Assembly (NCBI RefSeq): GCF_027891095.1
Contig: NZ_JAQIIO010000004.1
Span: forward strand, 124,001-188,000
Direction: 5' to 3'
Length of the DNA stretch: 64,000 nucleotides
DNA from: Aliiroseovarius salicola
GTDB lineage: Bacteria; Pseudomonadota; Alphaproteobacteria; Rhodobacterales; Rhodobacteraceae
Numbering within the stretch: the first letter of the stretch is position 1; every line of letters starts with the position of its first letter. Below the pieces are notes generated by a model. The model was given only the letters and a program-made list of their open reading frames with translations. It was not told the origin of the DNA and did not search any database. Positions 17,781-27,378 of this stretch are shown here, one piece after another. Position numbers and translations under genes: made by a program.

Positions 17781-18797
17781 ATGGTGCAAACGAGCCAGCC
17801 GAAGAGTGTAGTTGAGGCGAAAAAAGATGCCAAAAATGCCGATGGAGCAGAGGCGACGCCGATCCTGAACGGACCGGATGGTGCGCCGAGCACTGCTGCA
17901 GGCGGGAAGGTGTCACCGCAAGATGACACAGGCTTTCCACAAGTGTCGGCCGACCAGATCCGCGAAACATTTGAAAACGGAAAATACCCCTATGATGTGA
18001 AGCTTGGGCGCAAGGAATATGAGCGCCAGAAAAGCAAGCTTCAGGCTGAACTTTTGAAGGTTCAGAAATGGGTCGGTGAGACCGGGCAGAAATTTGTGCT
18101 GCTGTTCGAGGGACGCGATGCGGCGGGCAAGGGCGGCACCATCAAGCGGTTCATGGAGCATCTGAACCCGCGTGAAGCTCGCGTTGTCGCTCTGAACAAA
18201 CCCACCGATGAAGAGCGCGGCCAGTGGTTTTACCAGCGCTATATCTCGCAGTTGCCGACCAAGGGTGAAATGGCATTCTATGACCGCTCTTGGTACAACC
18301 GCGCTGGAGTGGAGCGTGTGATGGGATTTTGCACGCCAAATGATTATCTCGAGTTCATGCGCCAGACGCCGGAATATGAACGGATGCTGACCCGCTCGGG
18401 GATCCGCCTCTATAAATACTGGTTCTCGGTGACACGCGAAGAGCAGAAACGCCGGTTCGACTCGCGCAAGGATGACCCGTTGAAGCGTTGGAAACTCTCG
18501 CCTGTTGATGTGGCGTCGCTGTCGAAATGGGACGATTATACCGAAGCGAAAGAGGCGATGTTTTTCTACACGGACACCGCAGATGCGCCCTGGACCATCA
18601 TCAAGTCGAATGACAAGAAACGCGCCCGGCTTGAGTGCATGCGCCACTTCCTGTCGACCGTCGACTATCCCGACAAGGACCACGAGCTTGTGGGGCATCC
18701 CGATCCACTGATCGTGGGACAGGCCAGTCAGGTGATCCATAATGCGGACCACATCTTGGGGGCCAGCCTGCACCCGCATCATCGACGCGGCGGCTGA
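17781..18797 (+). CDS. ppk2: Polyphosphate kinase 2 family protein
   Basis: 338 residues. PPK2 motifs: Walker A 'FEGRDAAGKGGTIKRF', lid region 'ERGQWFYQRYISQLP', Walker B 'AFYDRSWYNRAGVERVMGF' and 'KRRFDSRKDDPLKRWKLSP'. The enzyme transfers phosphate between polyphosphate and nucleoside phosphates. The first 80 residues are a low-complexity, probably unstructured extension. The ATG at 17781 follows AGGAGG. The subclass (ADP or AMP kinase) cannot be assigned with certainty from these motifs alone; a one-domain PPK2 is clear. Confidence 0.93.
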   Translation: MVQTSQPKSVVEAKKDAKNADGAEATPILNGPDGAPSTAAGGKVSPQDDTGFPQVSADQIRETFENGKYPYDVKLGRKEYERQKSKLQAELLKVQKWVGETGQKFVLLFEGRDAAGKGGTIKRFMEHLNPREARVVALNKPTDEERGQWFYQRYISQLPTKGEMAFYDRSWYNRAGVERVMGFCTPNDYLEFMRQTPEYERMLTRSGIRLYKYWFSVTREEQKRRFDSRKDDPLKRWKLSPVDVASLSKWDDYTEAKEAMFFYTDTADAPWTIIKSNDKKRARLECMRHFLSTVDYPDKDHELVGHPDPLIVGQASQVIHNADHILGASLHPHHRRGG

Positions 18798-18961
18798 TCC
18801 TCAGGCCAATCGTTTTGCGGGGTGGTTTACAAGTTTGTTGTACTCAGAGGTGGCAGGGCAACTTGCCGCCTCTTTTCCTTTGCCCCGTCTGACCCAGCTT
18901 GTCAGGGGTCTGTCATGCGCTACACTGGATCCAATTGAGCGCAGTTTTTTCGCAGGTGTGT

Positions 18962-20095
18962 ATGATGGATCGACGGCAGTTTTCGATGATGACCGGGGCG
19001 GCAATTCTAGCGGGATGCAATAGCGCCGGACAGAATGTGCCTCAATCCCATCCCCCTGTAACACGGTCAGACAGCCGACGATTTCTGCCCCAGAAGAATG
19101 CCGGGCTCGACGCTTGGGTGAACCGGGCCTTTGCCCGTGCCCGCGCCAATGGCATATCAGACCGGACCCTGCGTCGCGCAAAACCTCATATCGGCTTCCT
19201 GCCTGAAGTGGTGAACATCGACCGCAACCAGACCGAATTCAAGCGCAGTTTCGAAGATTACCTCGCCATTGCCACATCGGAAAACCGGGTTGCCACGGGG
19301 CGCGCGATGCTGCGCAGGCACGCCGGGTTGCTGTCAAAGATCGAAGCCACCTATGGGGTTGAGAAAGAGGTGGTCATCGCCGTCTGGGGGCTTGAGAGCC
19401 GATATGGCGCGCGCAAGGGCGATGTGCCCACTCTTTCCGCCCTCGCAACGCTGGCCCATGATGGGCGTCGTGCGCGTCTTTTTGAACGACAGTTTCAGGC
19501 GGCGCTGAGAATTCTTGAAAACGGAGATATCACGCCTGCCAGAATGATGGGCAGCTGGGCTGGGGCCATGGGGCACACGCAGTTCATGCCGACAAGTTAC
19601 CTGTCTTTTGCGGTGGATTTTGACCATGACGGGCGGCGCGACATCTGGAGAGAAACCCCCACAGATGCGCTGGCTTCGGCGGCTGCCTATCTTGCCCGAA
19701 ACGGCTGGCGCAAAGGGGCGCGCTGGGGGCAAGAGAGCGCAAGCGGGGCGATTGCACCCGCCGGATCTTCTGGTCCACGGTTCAATAAGGGTGCGAATTA
19801 CCGCGTTTTGGGCAGCTACAACAACGCGCAGAAATATATCATTGGCGTGGGGATCCTATCGGATCTGATTGCCGGACGACCGGGCCTGCGGCATGAATTT
19901 GGACCGGATGTCAATGGAATGCGCCTGAAGGACCGGATCGCCCTGCAAAAGGGGCTGGCACGGGCAGGTTACGATGTTGGCGAACCAGATGGGGTGATTG
20001 GCCCCAAGACGCTCGCCGCCATAAGTGCCTATGAGCAGGCGCAAGGGCTAACAGTCTCCGGGCAGCCCTCATTGGCGCTTCTGTCCAGGCTTTGA
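18962..20095 (+). CDS. Lytic murein transglycosylase B-like lipoprotein
   Basis: 377 residues. Lipoprotein signal with lipobox 'AILAGCNSAG' near residue 20. The MltB/SLT_2 domain carries the catalytic Glu in 'VIAVWGLESRYGARKGD' and the 'AGAMGHTQFMPTSYL' motif. A C-terminal peptidoglycan-binding domain shows 'RLKDRIALQKGLARAGYDVG' and 'DGVIGPKTLAAISAY'. It cleaves glycan strands to 1,6-anhydro-muropeptides in the periplasm. ATGs at 18962 and 18965 are both possible. It lies between ppk2 and the MATE pump, same strand. Confidence 0.93.
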   Translation: MMDRRQFSMMTGAAILAGCNSAGQNVPQSHPPVTRSDSRRFLPQKNAGLDAWVNRAFARARANGISDRTLRRAKPHIGFLPEVVNIDRNQTEFKRSFEDYLAIATSENRVATGRAMLRRHAGLLSKIEATYGVEKEVVIAVWGLESRYGARKGDVPTLSALATLAHDGRRARLFERQFQAALRILENGDITPARMMGSWAGAMGHTQFMPTSYLSFAVDFDHDGRRDIWRETPTDALASAAAYLARNGWRKGARWGQESASGAIAPAGSSGPRFNKGANYRVLGSYNNAQKYIIGVGILSDLIAGRPGLRHEFGPDVNGMRLKDRIALQKGLARAGYDVGEPDGVIGPKTLAAISAYEQAQGLTVSGQPSLALLSRL

Positions 20096-20140
20096 TTTCC
20101 CCACTTGCGAGAGTGAAAAATTCCATCTAGCGGTGGACGG

Positions 20141-21499
20141 ATGAACACGTTACCGCAATCACTTCCACAACACATGCGCGCCGCGCTGCTTCTGGGCCTT
20201 CCGCTGATCGGATCACATCTGGCGCAGTTCGCGATCCAGATCATCGATACCATTATGCTGGGGTGGTACGGGGTCGAGGCATTGGCCTCGGTTGTTCTTG
20301 CGGGCACACTCTTCTTTGTTTTGATGATCATGGGGTCAGGTTTTGCCTGGGCGGTGATGCCAATGGTCGCCTCTGCCTCAGAGGCGGGGGATGACACAAG
20401 GGTACGGCGGGTCACGCGGATGGGATTCTGGTCTTCAATGATCATTGCCACGCTTGTAATGCCCGCGCTCTGGTGGTCTGAACCTTTACTGCTTGCCATC
20501 GGGCAAGAGGCGTCCCTGTCCGCCACCGCGCAGGACTATCTGCGTATTATGGGATGGGGGCTGTATCCGGCGCTGGGCATCATGGTGTTGCGAAGCTATC
20601 TTTCAGCGCTTGAGCGCACCAAGGTGGTGCTTTACGCAACACTATTTGCCGCTGTGCTCAACACGGTTCTGAACTATGCGCTGATCTTCGGCAATTTTGG
20701 ATTCCCTGAAATGGGCGTGCGTGGCGCGGCCACCGCCTCGTTGATCGTGAACCTCGTCACATTTCTTGTGCTGGCCCTATACGCGGTGCGCGTCTTGCCG
20801 GAACATACGCTGTTTCAGCGGGTCTGGCGCCCGGATTGGGAAGCATTGCGCGAGGTGGTGCGCATGGGCACCCAGATCGGCCTCACGTCACTGGCCGAAG
20901 CGGGGCTGTTTTCGGCCTCGACCGTGGTGATGGGCTGGATTGGGACACTGGAACTTGCAGCACACGGGATTGCGCTGCAGATCGTATCCGCCTTCTTCAT
21001 GGTGCACATTGGACTGTCCAATGCCGCGACCGTGCGGGCAGGGCGTGCGCTTGGACGCAAGGACGAGACCGGCCTGCGCAAAGGGGCGCTGGCGATCACC
21101 ATCATTTCCTTTGTCTTTGGCGGTCTGTCTGTGCTGATCTTCATTGGTTTGCCTCACCCCATGATCAGCGCGTTCTTGGATCCTACGGAACCGCTGCGCG
21201 ACGATATTCTGCGGATCGGGACCTCACTTCTAGTCGTAGCGGCGATTTTCCAGTTTGCGGACGCGGCACAGGTCATGGCTCTGGGGCTTTTGCGCGGGGT
21301 ACATGACACCAAAGTGCCCATGGTGATTGCCACGATCAGCTATTGGGTGATCGGTGTGCCGATGTCCTACGTGATGGGTGTCCGTTGGGGCTGGGGCGGA
21401 GAAGGTGTCTGGGCTGGGCTTGTGCTTGGATTGCTGATCGCCGGTATCTTCATGAGCTGGCGCTTCTGGACGCGTTCCTCACGCCTATCGGGTGGGTAG
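20141..21499 (+). CDS. MATE family multidrug efflux transporter
   Basis: 452 residues, twelve predicted membrane helices in two bundles. The conserved start 'LGLPLIGSHLAQFAIQIIDTIMLGWYGVEALASV' is the MATE signature, with the NorM-type 'ERTKVVLYATLFAAVLNTVLNYALIFG' in helices 5-6. It expels cationic drugs in exchange for Na+ or H+ across the inner membrane. It is followed by a head-to-head pair of palindromic repeats, one of which carries a T-run that could end transcription. Substrate not known. Confidence 0.93.
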   Translation: MNTLPQSLPQHMRAALLLGLPLIGSHLAQFAIQIIDTIMLGWYGVEALASVVLAGTLFFVLMIMGSGFAWAVMPMVASASEAGDDTRVRRVTRMGFWSSMIIATLVMPALWWSEPLLLAIGQEASLSATAQDYLRIMGWGLYPALGIMVLRSYLSALERTKVVLYATLFAAVLNTVLNYALIFGNFGFPEMGVRGAATASLIVNLVTFLVLALYAVRVLPEHTLFQRVWRPDWEALREVVRMGTQIGLTSLAEAGLFSASTVVMGWIGTLELAAHGIALQIVSAFFMVHIGLSNAATVRAGRALGRKDETGLRKGALAITIISFVFGGLSVLIFIGLPHPMISAFLDPTEPLRDDILRIGTSLLVVAAIFQFADAAQVMALGLLRGVHDTKVPMVIATISYWVIGVPMSYVMGVRWGWGGEGVWAGLVLGLLIAGIFMSWRFWTRSSRLSGG

Positions 21500-21547
21500 G
21501 GGCTTTGCCCCTCTTGTCTCTTCGAGCCAATTCACCCCAGAATATTT
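21497..21547 (-). repeat. Dispersed palindromic repeat, copy 2 (inverted)
   Basis: Reverse-oriented, weaker copy: GGGGCTTTGCCCC, spacer, TTCACCCCAGAATATTT. It stands directly after the MATE stop and faces copy 3. Confidence 0.65.
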
Positions 21548-21598
21548 GAAGACCAAAGATGGCAGCATTTCGCGCATCCCTCTTTGGTCTTCAAATAT
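21542..21598. repeat. 18-bp perfect inverted repeat
   Basis: ATATTTGAAGACCAAAGA at 21542-21559 and its exact complement at 21581-21598, with a 21-base spacer. It joins repeat copies 2 and 3 head to head into one long palindrome. Confidence 0.9.
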
Positions 21599-21641
21599 CC
21601 CGGGGTGAGGCTGCAAGCCGAGGGGCTGCGCCCCTTTTTTT
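21593..21641 (+). repeat. Dispersed palindromic repeat, copy 3
   Basis: AAATATCCCGGGGTGAGG, spacer, CGAGGGGCTGCGCCCC then seven T. The GGGGCTGCGCCCC hairpin plus T-run can serve as a terminator for the plus-strand MATE gene. Confidence 0.8.
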
Positions 21642-21715
21642 GACCCTGCATTCCAATACTTGAATAAGAAATTGTCGACCCGTGCGCAGGTGCAATGCCT
21701 TGGCATAAGGGGGCA

Positions 21716-22120
21716 TCAGCGCTTTTTCAGCAATCGATCCGCCTTCTTGCGCACCAGAACCGTGCGCAGATCATGCATGGCCAGCAAAAGCGCGTCGGTG
21801 ATCGCTTCCAATTCATCCTCCGCAGCTTTGCTTTGCGCCCAATGAGCGGTCAGGTTCAGGTGATCCACCGTGCGCAGAATGTCGTCGATATTACGCTGCG
21901 CCAGAAGTGCGCGACGCTCTTCCATCCAGTCGGAAATCGCCAGCCGGTCTGCGTCCGATAAGACCCGGTCTCCTTGAGGTTTCACCTCACCGTTGCGAAT
22001 GTTCACAACGGCAATCTGATCCATGTCGATGCGCCGATGCCGGTTCTCAGTGTCGATGCGAAAGACAAAAGCCCCGTTGTCACGGATGCGGAAGTAATAT
22101 TCGGGCAGATCTGCCGCCAT
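21716..22120 (-). CDS. Conserved hypothetical protein (134 aa)
   Basis: Not recognised beyond being a typical Rhodobacterales protein. It starts 'MAADLPEYYFRIRDNGAFVFRID', ends in a lysine/arginine-rich tail 'VRKKADRLLKKR' and has a long helical C-terminal half. No signal peptide or membrane segment. It lies 11 bases downstream of the aminotransferase gene on the same strand, so the two are probably cotranscribed. Confidence 0.75.
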   Translation of the reverse strand: MAADLPEYYFRIRDNGAFVFRIDTENRHRRIDMDQIAVVNIRNGEVKPQGDRVLSDADRLAISDWMEERRALLAQRNIDDILRTVDHLNLTAHWAQSKAAEDELEAITDALLLAMHDLRTVLVRKKADRLLKKR

Positions 22121-22131
22121 TCTTGGTGTCC

Positions 22132-23358
<1,227 letters not shown>

Positions 23359-23422
23359 TCACAAAGCTTCTAGGTTGCGCTGGAATTGCGTTCAAGCATG
23401 TTGACGGGAAAAGGGCAGATTG

Positions 23423-23827
23423 ATGGATGATGCAGATCACAACGGCGGTTGGTACTCGGAAGAAGAGGCCACATTTGGCGATCGTCTGGCCGGAGCCCGC
23501 GAAGCCGTCGGCATGAGCCAATCCGACCTGGCCCGTCGTTTAGGGGTCAAAGTCAAGACATTGCGCAACTGGGAAAACGATATGTCCGAGCCGCGCGCAA
23601 ATAAATTGAGCATGGCTTCTGGCGTGTTGAATGTCTCGCTGCGCTGGTTGTTGACGGGCGAAGGGGAAGGTGTGAATAATCCCGAGGATGAAGCTGAGCA
23701 AACCCCGGAAATCCGTGACCTGTTGCTGGAAATTCGCGACATCCGCACGCAAATGACCACATCTGCTGATCGGTTGGCAAGACTTGAGAAAAAGTTGCGA
23801 AAACGCATGGAAGGAAGTCAGCAATGA
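23423..23827 (+). CDS. XRE-family helix-turn-helix regulator
   Basis: 134 residues. HTH_3 domain at 15-75 with 'MSQSDLARRLGVKVKTLRNWENDMSEPR', followed by 'LLTGEGEG' and a charged C-terminal helix 'TSADRLARLEKKLRKRM' that may form a coiled coil. The ATG at 23423 has AAGGG upstream; a TTG directly before it is less likely. The stop overlaps the sdhE start as ATGA, so the two are translationally coupled. The target is unknown. Divergent from the aminotransferase gene. Confidence 0.85.
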   Translation: MDDADHNGGWYSEEEATFGDRLAGAREAVGMSQSDLARRLGVKVKTLRNWENDMSEPRANKLSMASGVLNVSLRWLLTGEGEGVNNPEDEAEQTPEIRDLLLEIRDIRTQMTTSADRLARLEKKLRKRMEGSQQ

Positions 23828-24144
23828 GCGGTCAAAATGATGAAATGCTGAACGCTCTTCTGAGTGAATTGCCCGGTGGCCCCGAAGGGGAAACCCCGGA
23901 AAACCGCGTGAAACGGCTTGCCATGCGGTCGATGCGTCGCGGGATCAAGGAAATGGACATTATCCTGAAGAAATATGCGGAAGCCCATCTGGTTAAAATG
24001 TCCCCTGAGGCGCTTGATGACTATGAGGCGCTGTTGGGCCAAAATGATCAAGACCTCTATCAGTGGGTTTCCGGTCAGGTTGCTGCGCCCGAAGAGTTTG
24101 CGCCACTGATCGAGGAAATCGCCATTTTTACCGGCGCGCGGTGA
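23824..24144 (+). CDS. sdhE: Succinate dehydrogenase assembly factor 2 (SdhE)
   Basis: 106 residues. The family motif RGxxE appears as 'RSMRRGIKEMDIILKKYA', followed by 'LDDYEALLGQNDQDLYQWV', the conserved helix and D-x-D segment of SdhE/Sdh5. It helps attach FAD covalently to the SdhA flavoprotein subunit in the cytosol. It starts inside the XRE stop codon (ATGA). The sdh genes themselves are not in the window. Confidence 0.9.
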   Translation: MSGQNDEMLNALLSELPGGPEGETPENRVKRLAMRSMRRGIKEMDIILKKYAEAHLVKMSPEALDDYEALLGQNDQDLYQWVSGQVAAPEEFAPLIEEIAIFTGAR

Positions 24145-24276
24145 GTGGGGGAACAACTGTTGACGGGATTTGTCGAAAATTTTCTGCAACTCCCCGTCAC
24201 AATTATCGGCGCATTTAACAGAAAATAATGATTTTGCTCGGAAGACTGTTCGACAAGAAAAATGTCGGAGTAACGA

Positions 24277-24774
24277 ATGAGCATGCATTCCCCCTTTCCG
24301 CAGAGCGCCAATCAGGCGTTCGTGAGCCAGTATCTTGACAGCTTGGCCTTGGTCGAGCGACTGCATCGGCTGCTGCTTGATGTGATCAAGGATGAATTTG
24401 AACGTGTAGGTGTTCTGGAAGTGAACGCTGTCCAGGCGCTTCTCCTTTTTAACATCGGTGACAACGAAGTGACTGCGGGCGAGCTGAAGTCACGAGGCTA
24501 TTACCAGGGCTCCAACGTGTCCTACAATCTCAAGAAACTGGTCGAGATGGGGTTCATGCACCATCAACGTTGTGAGGTTGATCGTCGATCCGTGCGCGTG
24601 CGGCTGACTGAAAAGGGGCGTCACATCCGGGACATCGTCGCCGGTTTGTTTGAACGTCACGCGGGAGGATTGCAATCGCGTGGGGTTTTGGGCGCGGAAG
24701 GCGTTGAGAACATCAATTCAGCGCTGAAACGTGTGGAACGCTATTGGACCGATCAGATCCGCTATATTTATTGA
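24277..24774 (+). CDS. ldtR: MarR-family winged-helix regulator, LdtR-like
   Basis: 165 residues. 'LEVNAVQALLLFNIGDNEVTAGELKSRGYYQGSNVSYNLKKLVEMGFMHHQRC' is the winged-helix part and is very close to what I know as the alphaproteobacterial LdtR group, which controls an L,D-transpeptidase and stress tolerance. The wing 'EVDRRSVRVRLTEKGRHIRDIV' and a C-terminal dimer helix follow. ATG preceded by CGGAG. It overlaps the 3' end of the DUF1194 gene on the other strand by 7 bases (24768-24774). The LdtR label is from memory of the family. Confidence 0.75.
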   Translation: MSMHSPFPQSANQAFVSQYLDSLALVERLHRLLLDVIKDEFERVGVLEVNAVQALLLFNIGDNEVTAGELKSRGYYQGSNVSYNLKKLVEMGFMHHQRCEVDRRSVRVRLTEKGRHIRDIVAGLFERHAGGLQSRGVLGAEGVENINSALKRVERYWTDQIRYIY

Positions 24775-25538
24775 CGGGTTACGATCGGGTTGATCAGCTG
24801 CTTTGTACGGGGGCGGTAGGAAACGACTATTCCCGACAGTTCGCGTAACAGCTTGCGGGCAATCGCGTTTGTATAATCTTCATAGCCTGCCGCCTGCTCG
24901 ACAAAGCTGAAAGGGCCGCGAATGACCAGTTCCTGAAAGTATGTGGTCAATTGCTCCAACCCCTCGTGATCATCTGCACCGTCAGGAGAAATCACCAATC
25001 CGTTCACAAGGATTTGTCCTAGCAGAGGGGCATCTTCCACCTCGCTGGGCCGTGGTCCCGAGTTTGACATACCATCCCCGGATAAATCCAAGGTGTGTTG
25101 CCAGCAGTCCGGGCGTTGCATCAGCAGCTCTGCTCCGAACAGTAACGACTTGCCGATTGCAGTGGACGGATCCCCGGGGCGACGGGTTTGGTGGACGAGC
25201 TTTGACGCTATTGCATCAATGTCAGCAAGGCTCTGAATATTATGCCAGGGAATAAGCACCCGCTGATTGTTCGGCCCGCTCCATTCATAGATTGCGAGGG
25301 CAACGGGTGCTTCAGGATTTGAAAGCAACACCGAAGTGATATCTTTTCTGCGCAGGGCACTGGCGATTCCGTCAAGTTGCAGGCGATATTCCCGGTCATC
25401 CACGGATCCCGAAACATCAATCCCCAGGGCCAGCGCCTGCCGACATGCGGCGGCATTGGATACGCCAGACAAAACACACAGAGAGATCAGCACTGCCAGC
25501 CCCGCTCTCAAACCATAAATTGCCCGGCGCAATAGCAT
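24768..25538 (-). CDS. DUF1194 (von Willebrand A-like) exported protein
   Basis: 256 residues. N-terminal signal 'LAVLISLCVLSGVSNAAAC' (cleavage near 31). 'LALGIDVSGSVDDREYRLQLDG' gives the D-x-S-x-S metal-ion-dependent adhesion motif of a vWA-like domain, and 'TLDLSGDGMSNSG' is the second half. DUF1194 proteins are periplasmic in proteobacteria with no established role. The ATG follows the gloA stop directly (TAAATG), so the genes are coupled. Confidence 0.88.
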   Translation of the reverse strand: MLLRRAIYGLRAGLAVLISLCVLSGVSNAAACRQALALGIDVSGSVDDREYRLQLDGIASALRRKDITSVLLSNPEAPVALAIYEWSGPNNQRVLIPWHNIQSLADIDAIASKLVHQTRRPGDPSTAIGKSLLFGAELLMQRPDCWQHTLDLSGDGMSNSGPRPSEVEDAPLLGQILVNGLVISPDGADDHEGLEQLTTYFQELVIRGPFSFVEQAAGYEDYTNAIARKLLRELSGIVVSYRPRTKQLINPIVTRQ

Positions 25539-25967
25539 TTACCAATGTCCCGTGTTGCCCATACTGGTCCAGGGTTCCTGCGGGGGCAGGGGAGTACCGA
25601 TCTGCAAAAGTTCAATGGAAATATTGTCGGGTGAGCGGATGAACGCCATGCGCCCGTCATGCGGCGGGCGGTTGATGGTCACGCCATTGTCCATCAGCTG
25701 CTGGCACATCTCGTAGATGTTCTCGACACCATAGGCGAGGTGTCCGAAGTGGCGGCTGTCCGACGGCAACCCCTCATCCCCATCCCAATTATACGTCAGT
25801 TCCACCGGGCATTCGGACTGACCGGGAGGCGCCATGAAGATCAGCGAAAACCGGCCCTGTTCAAAATCGCGGCGGCTGATTACTTCCAACCCCAGCAGTT
25901 CATAAAAGGCCATGCTTTTTTCCAGGTCTTTGACCCGGACCATGGTATGCAGATACTTGATTTCCAA
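25539..25967 (-). CDS. gloA: Lactoylglutathione lyase (glyoxalase I)
   Basis: 142 residues, two VOC motifs. Metal ligands: His in 'KYLHTMVRVKDLEKS', Glu in 'CPVELTYNWDGDEG', His in 'FGHLAYGVENIY', Glu in 'DNISIELLQIG'. The length and layout match the short bacterial Ni-type enzyme converting the methylglyoxal-glutathione hemithioacetal to S-D-lactoylglutathione. Same-strand pair with the DUF1194 gene. Confidence 0.9.
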   Translation of the reverse strand: MEIKYLHTMVRVKDLEKSMAFYELLGLEVISRRDFEQGRFSLIFMAPPGQSECPVELTYNWDGDEGLPSDSRHFGHLAYGVENIYEMCQQLMDNGVTINRPPHDGRMAFIRSPDNISIELLQIGTPLPPQEPWTSMGNTGHW

Positions 25968-26025
25968 CCTGTCTCTCCCGTTGCTGTACCGACCTAACCT
26001 AACACATTGTATCAGGTGGGCCAGT

Positions 26026-27375
26026 TCAGAACTGCGATGTCAGGGACAGACCCACCGATGTTTCTCGTTTGCTGTAGAGAGTAATATTTGATCGGGTATC
26101 TGAGTGACGCAGAGTTACAACCGGAGCAAATCCGAAATAGGTGATCTCGCTCAGAATGACATCTGAATGGGCTTCGATTGTTGTGTCGGTTCGACCGTCC
26201 ACCGAATAGGGCGAGATATCATATTGACGATGAGCTGCGCTCAACCCCAGAGATAGGTTTGCACCTTTAAAAATTTGGCCAAGCGATACATCGACCCCGG
26301 CTGATATTTCTTTGTATTCTTGCGATAAATTGTCGGAGAAGCTTTGCTGGGCATCCGCAGAAAGGGTCCAGGTCCGCCCGTCTTGGGGTATCCGATAGCG
26401 CATCCCGACCCGTGCCACAGTAAGATCAGCCCTGCTCGGGGCGGCATGGCTTTGGTGATCCACGCGGCCCAGCAACATCAGTTGCCTATTATGCTCACGC
26501 GGAAGAAGGAGCTCCGTGCCGAGACTGACGAAATCCGAAAGAACCTCGGTTGCATACCAGTTGCGTCCGAAACGCGCTGACAGATCGAGGCGCGCCTTTG
26601 GAAACAATTGCTGGTGCTTGAAAGTCAATGCTGCGGAACTGTACCGGAAATCACTGTTACTCGCGCTCGGTGCCGCATCTTGCGCCGAGGAGCTGAGCCA
26701 GCTTTCACGGTGATAAGCTTGAAATCCGAGGAAGGTACGGCTGCGCTGCGTTTCGCGGAAACGGTAGGACAGATCAATCGACACATTTCCCTGAAGGCCC
26801 GACAATGCCTGTGCGGTCGGGGACAGCGAGAAGGGCAGGCCAAAAAGCGTGATCGTGTCTTCCGAGGACCCATTGTTCACGTTGGAGTTTGGGGAAAGGC
26901 CAAAATCAAGGCGAATATTCCATGGATTTCGATCCTTCAAATATCTGAAATCCCGCCGCAATTGCAGCTTTTGAGCATCAGTTTCGGCGTGGTTTGCGGC
27001 ACGCCGCAACCAAAACTGACCAGCGGTCTTATTCCCCCGCGAAGATTGCGCTTGCGCCGCGACAAGGGCGGCTGCGAATTTTTGCAAATCGTTTTCTGCG
27101 AATGTCCATGCCTGTTTGGCTGTATCGAGCGCATCGCCGTAACGCCCAAGATCCCGCAGTGCGCGGGATTTCAGAACCAGCATGTCGACACGGTTAGGAG
27201 TGACCTCAAGCACGGCTTCAGCGAGCGCCAGAGCAAGTTCAGGGTTGCGGGCCTGAAGCGCCAGACGCGTGGCTTCGACCATACCGGTCTTACTCAGTGT
27301 GAGGGCTTCGGCATGTACAGACGCGGGCATCAGCCCCAAGAAGATGGCGCTGATGCAATAGTTCAGGATACGCAT
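26026..27375 (-). CDS. Slam-type outer-membrane translocator (surface lipoprotein assembly modulator)
   Basis: 449 residues: a signal peptide 'AIFLGLMPASVHA', an N-terminal TPR-like region (40-150, 'ALQARNPELALALAEAVLEV' and 'ALRDLGRYGDALDTAKQA') and from about 155 a beta-barrel of alternating hydrophobic strands ending 'SVGLSLTSQF', with a terminal Phe for Bam recognition. This TPR + DUF560 barrel is the Slam (type XI secretion) architecture, which moves lipoproteins to the outer face of the outer membrane. The stop of the upstream lipoprotein gene is 3 bases away, so both are one unit. Specificity would be for that lipoprotein. Confidence 0.75.
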   Translation of the reverse strand: MRILNYCISAIFLGLMPASVHAEALTLSKTGMVEATRLALQARNPELALALAEAVLEVTPNRVDMLVLKSRALRDLGRYGDALDTAKQAWTFAENDLQKFAAALVAAQAQSSRGNKTAGQFWLRRAANHAETDAQKLQLRRDFRYLKDRNPWNIRLDFGLSPNSNVNNGSSEDTITLFGLPFSLSPTAQALSGLQGNVSIDLSYRFRETQRSRTFLGFQAYHRESWLSSSAQDAAPSASNSDFRYSSAALTFKHQQLFPKARLDLSARFGRNWYATEVLSDFVSLGTELLLPREHNRQLMLLGRVDHQSHAAPSRADLTVARVGMRYRIPQDGRTWTLSADAQQSFSDNLSQEYKEISAGVDVSLGQIFKGANLSLGLSAAHRQYDISPYSVDGRTDTTIEAHSDVILSEITYFGFAPVVTLRHSDTRSNITLYSKRETSVGLSLTSQF

Positions 27376-27378
27376 GGA

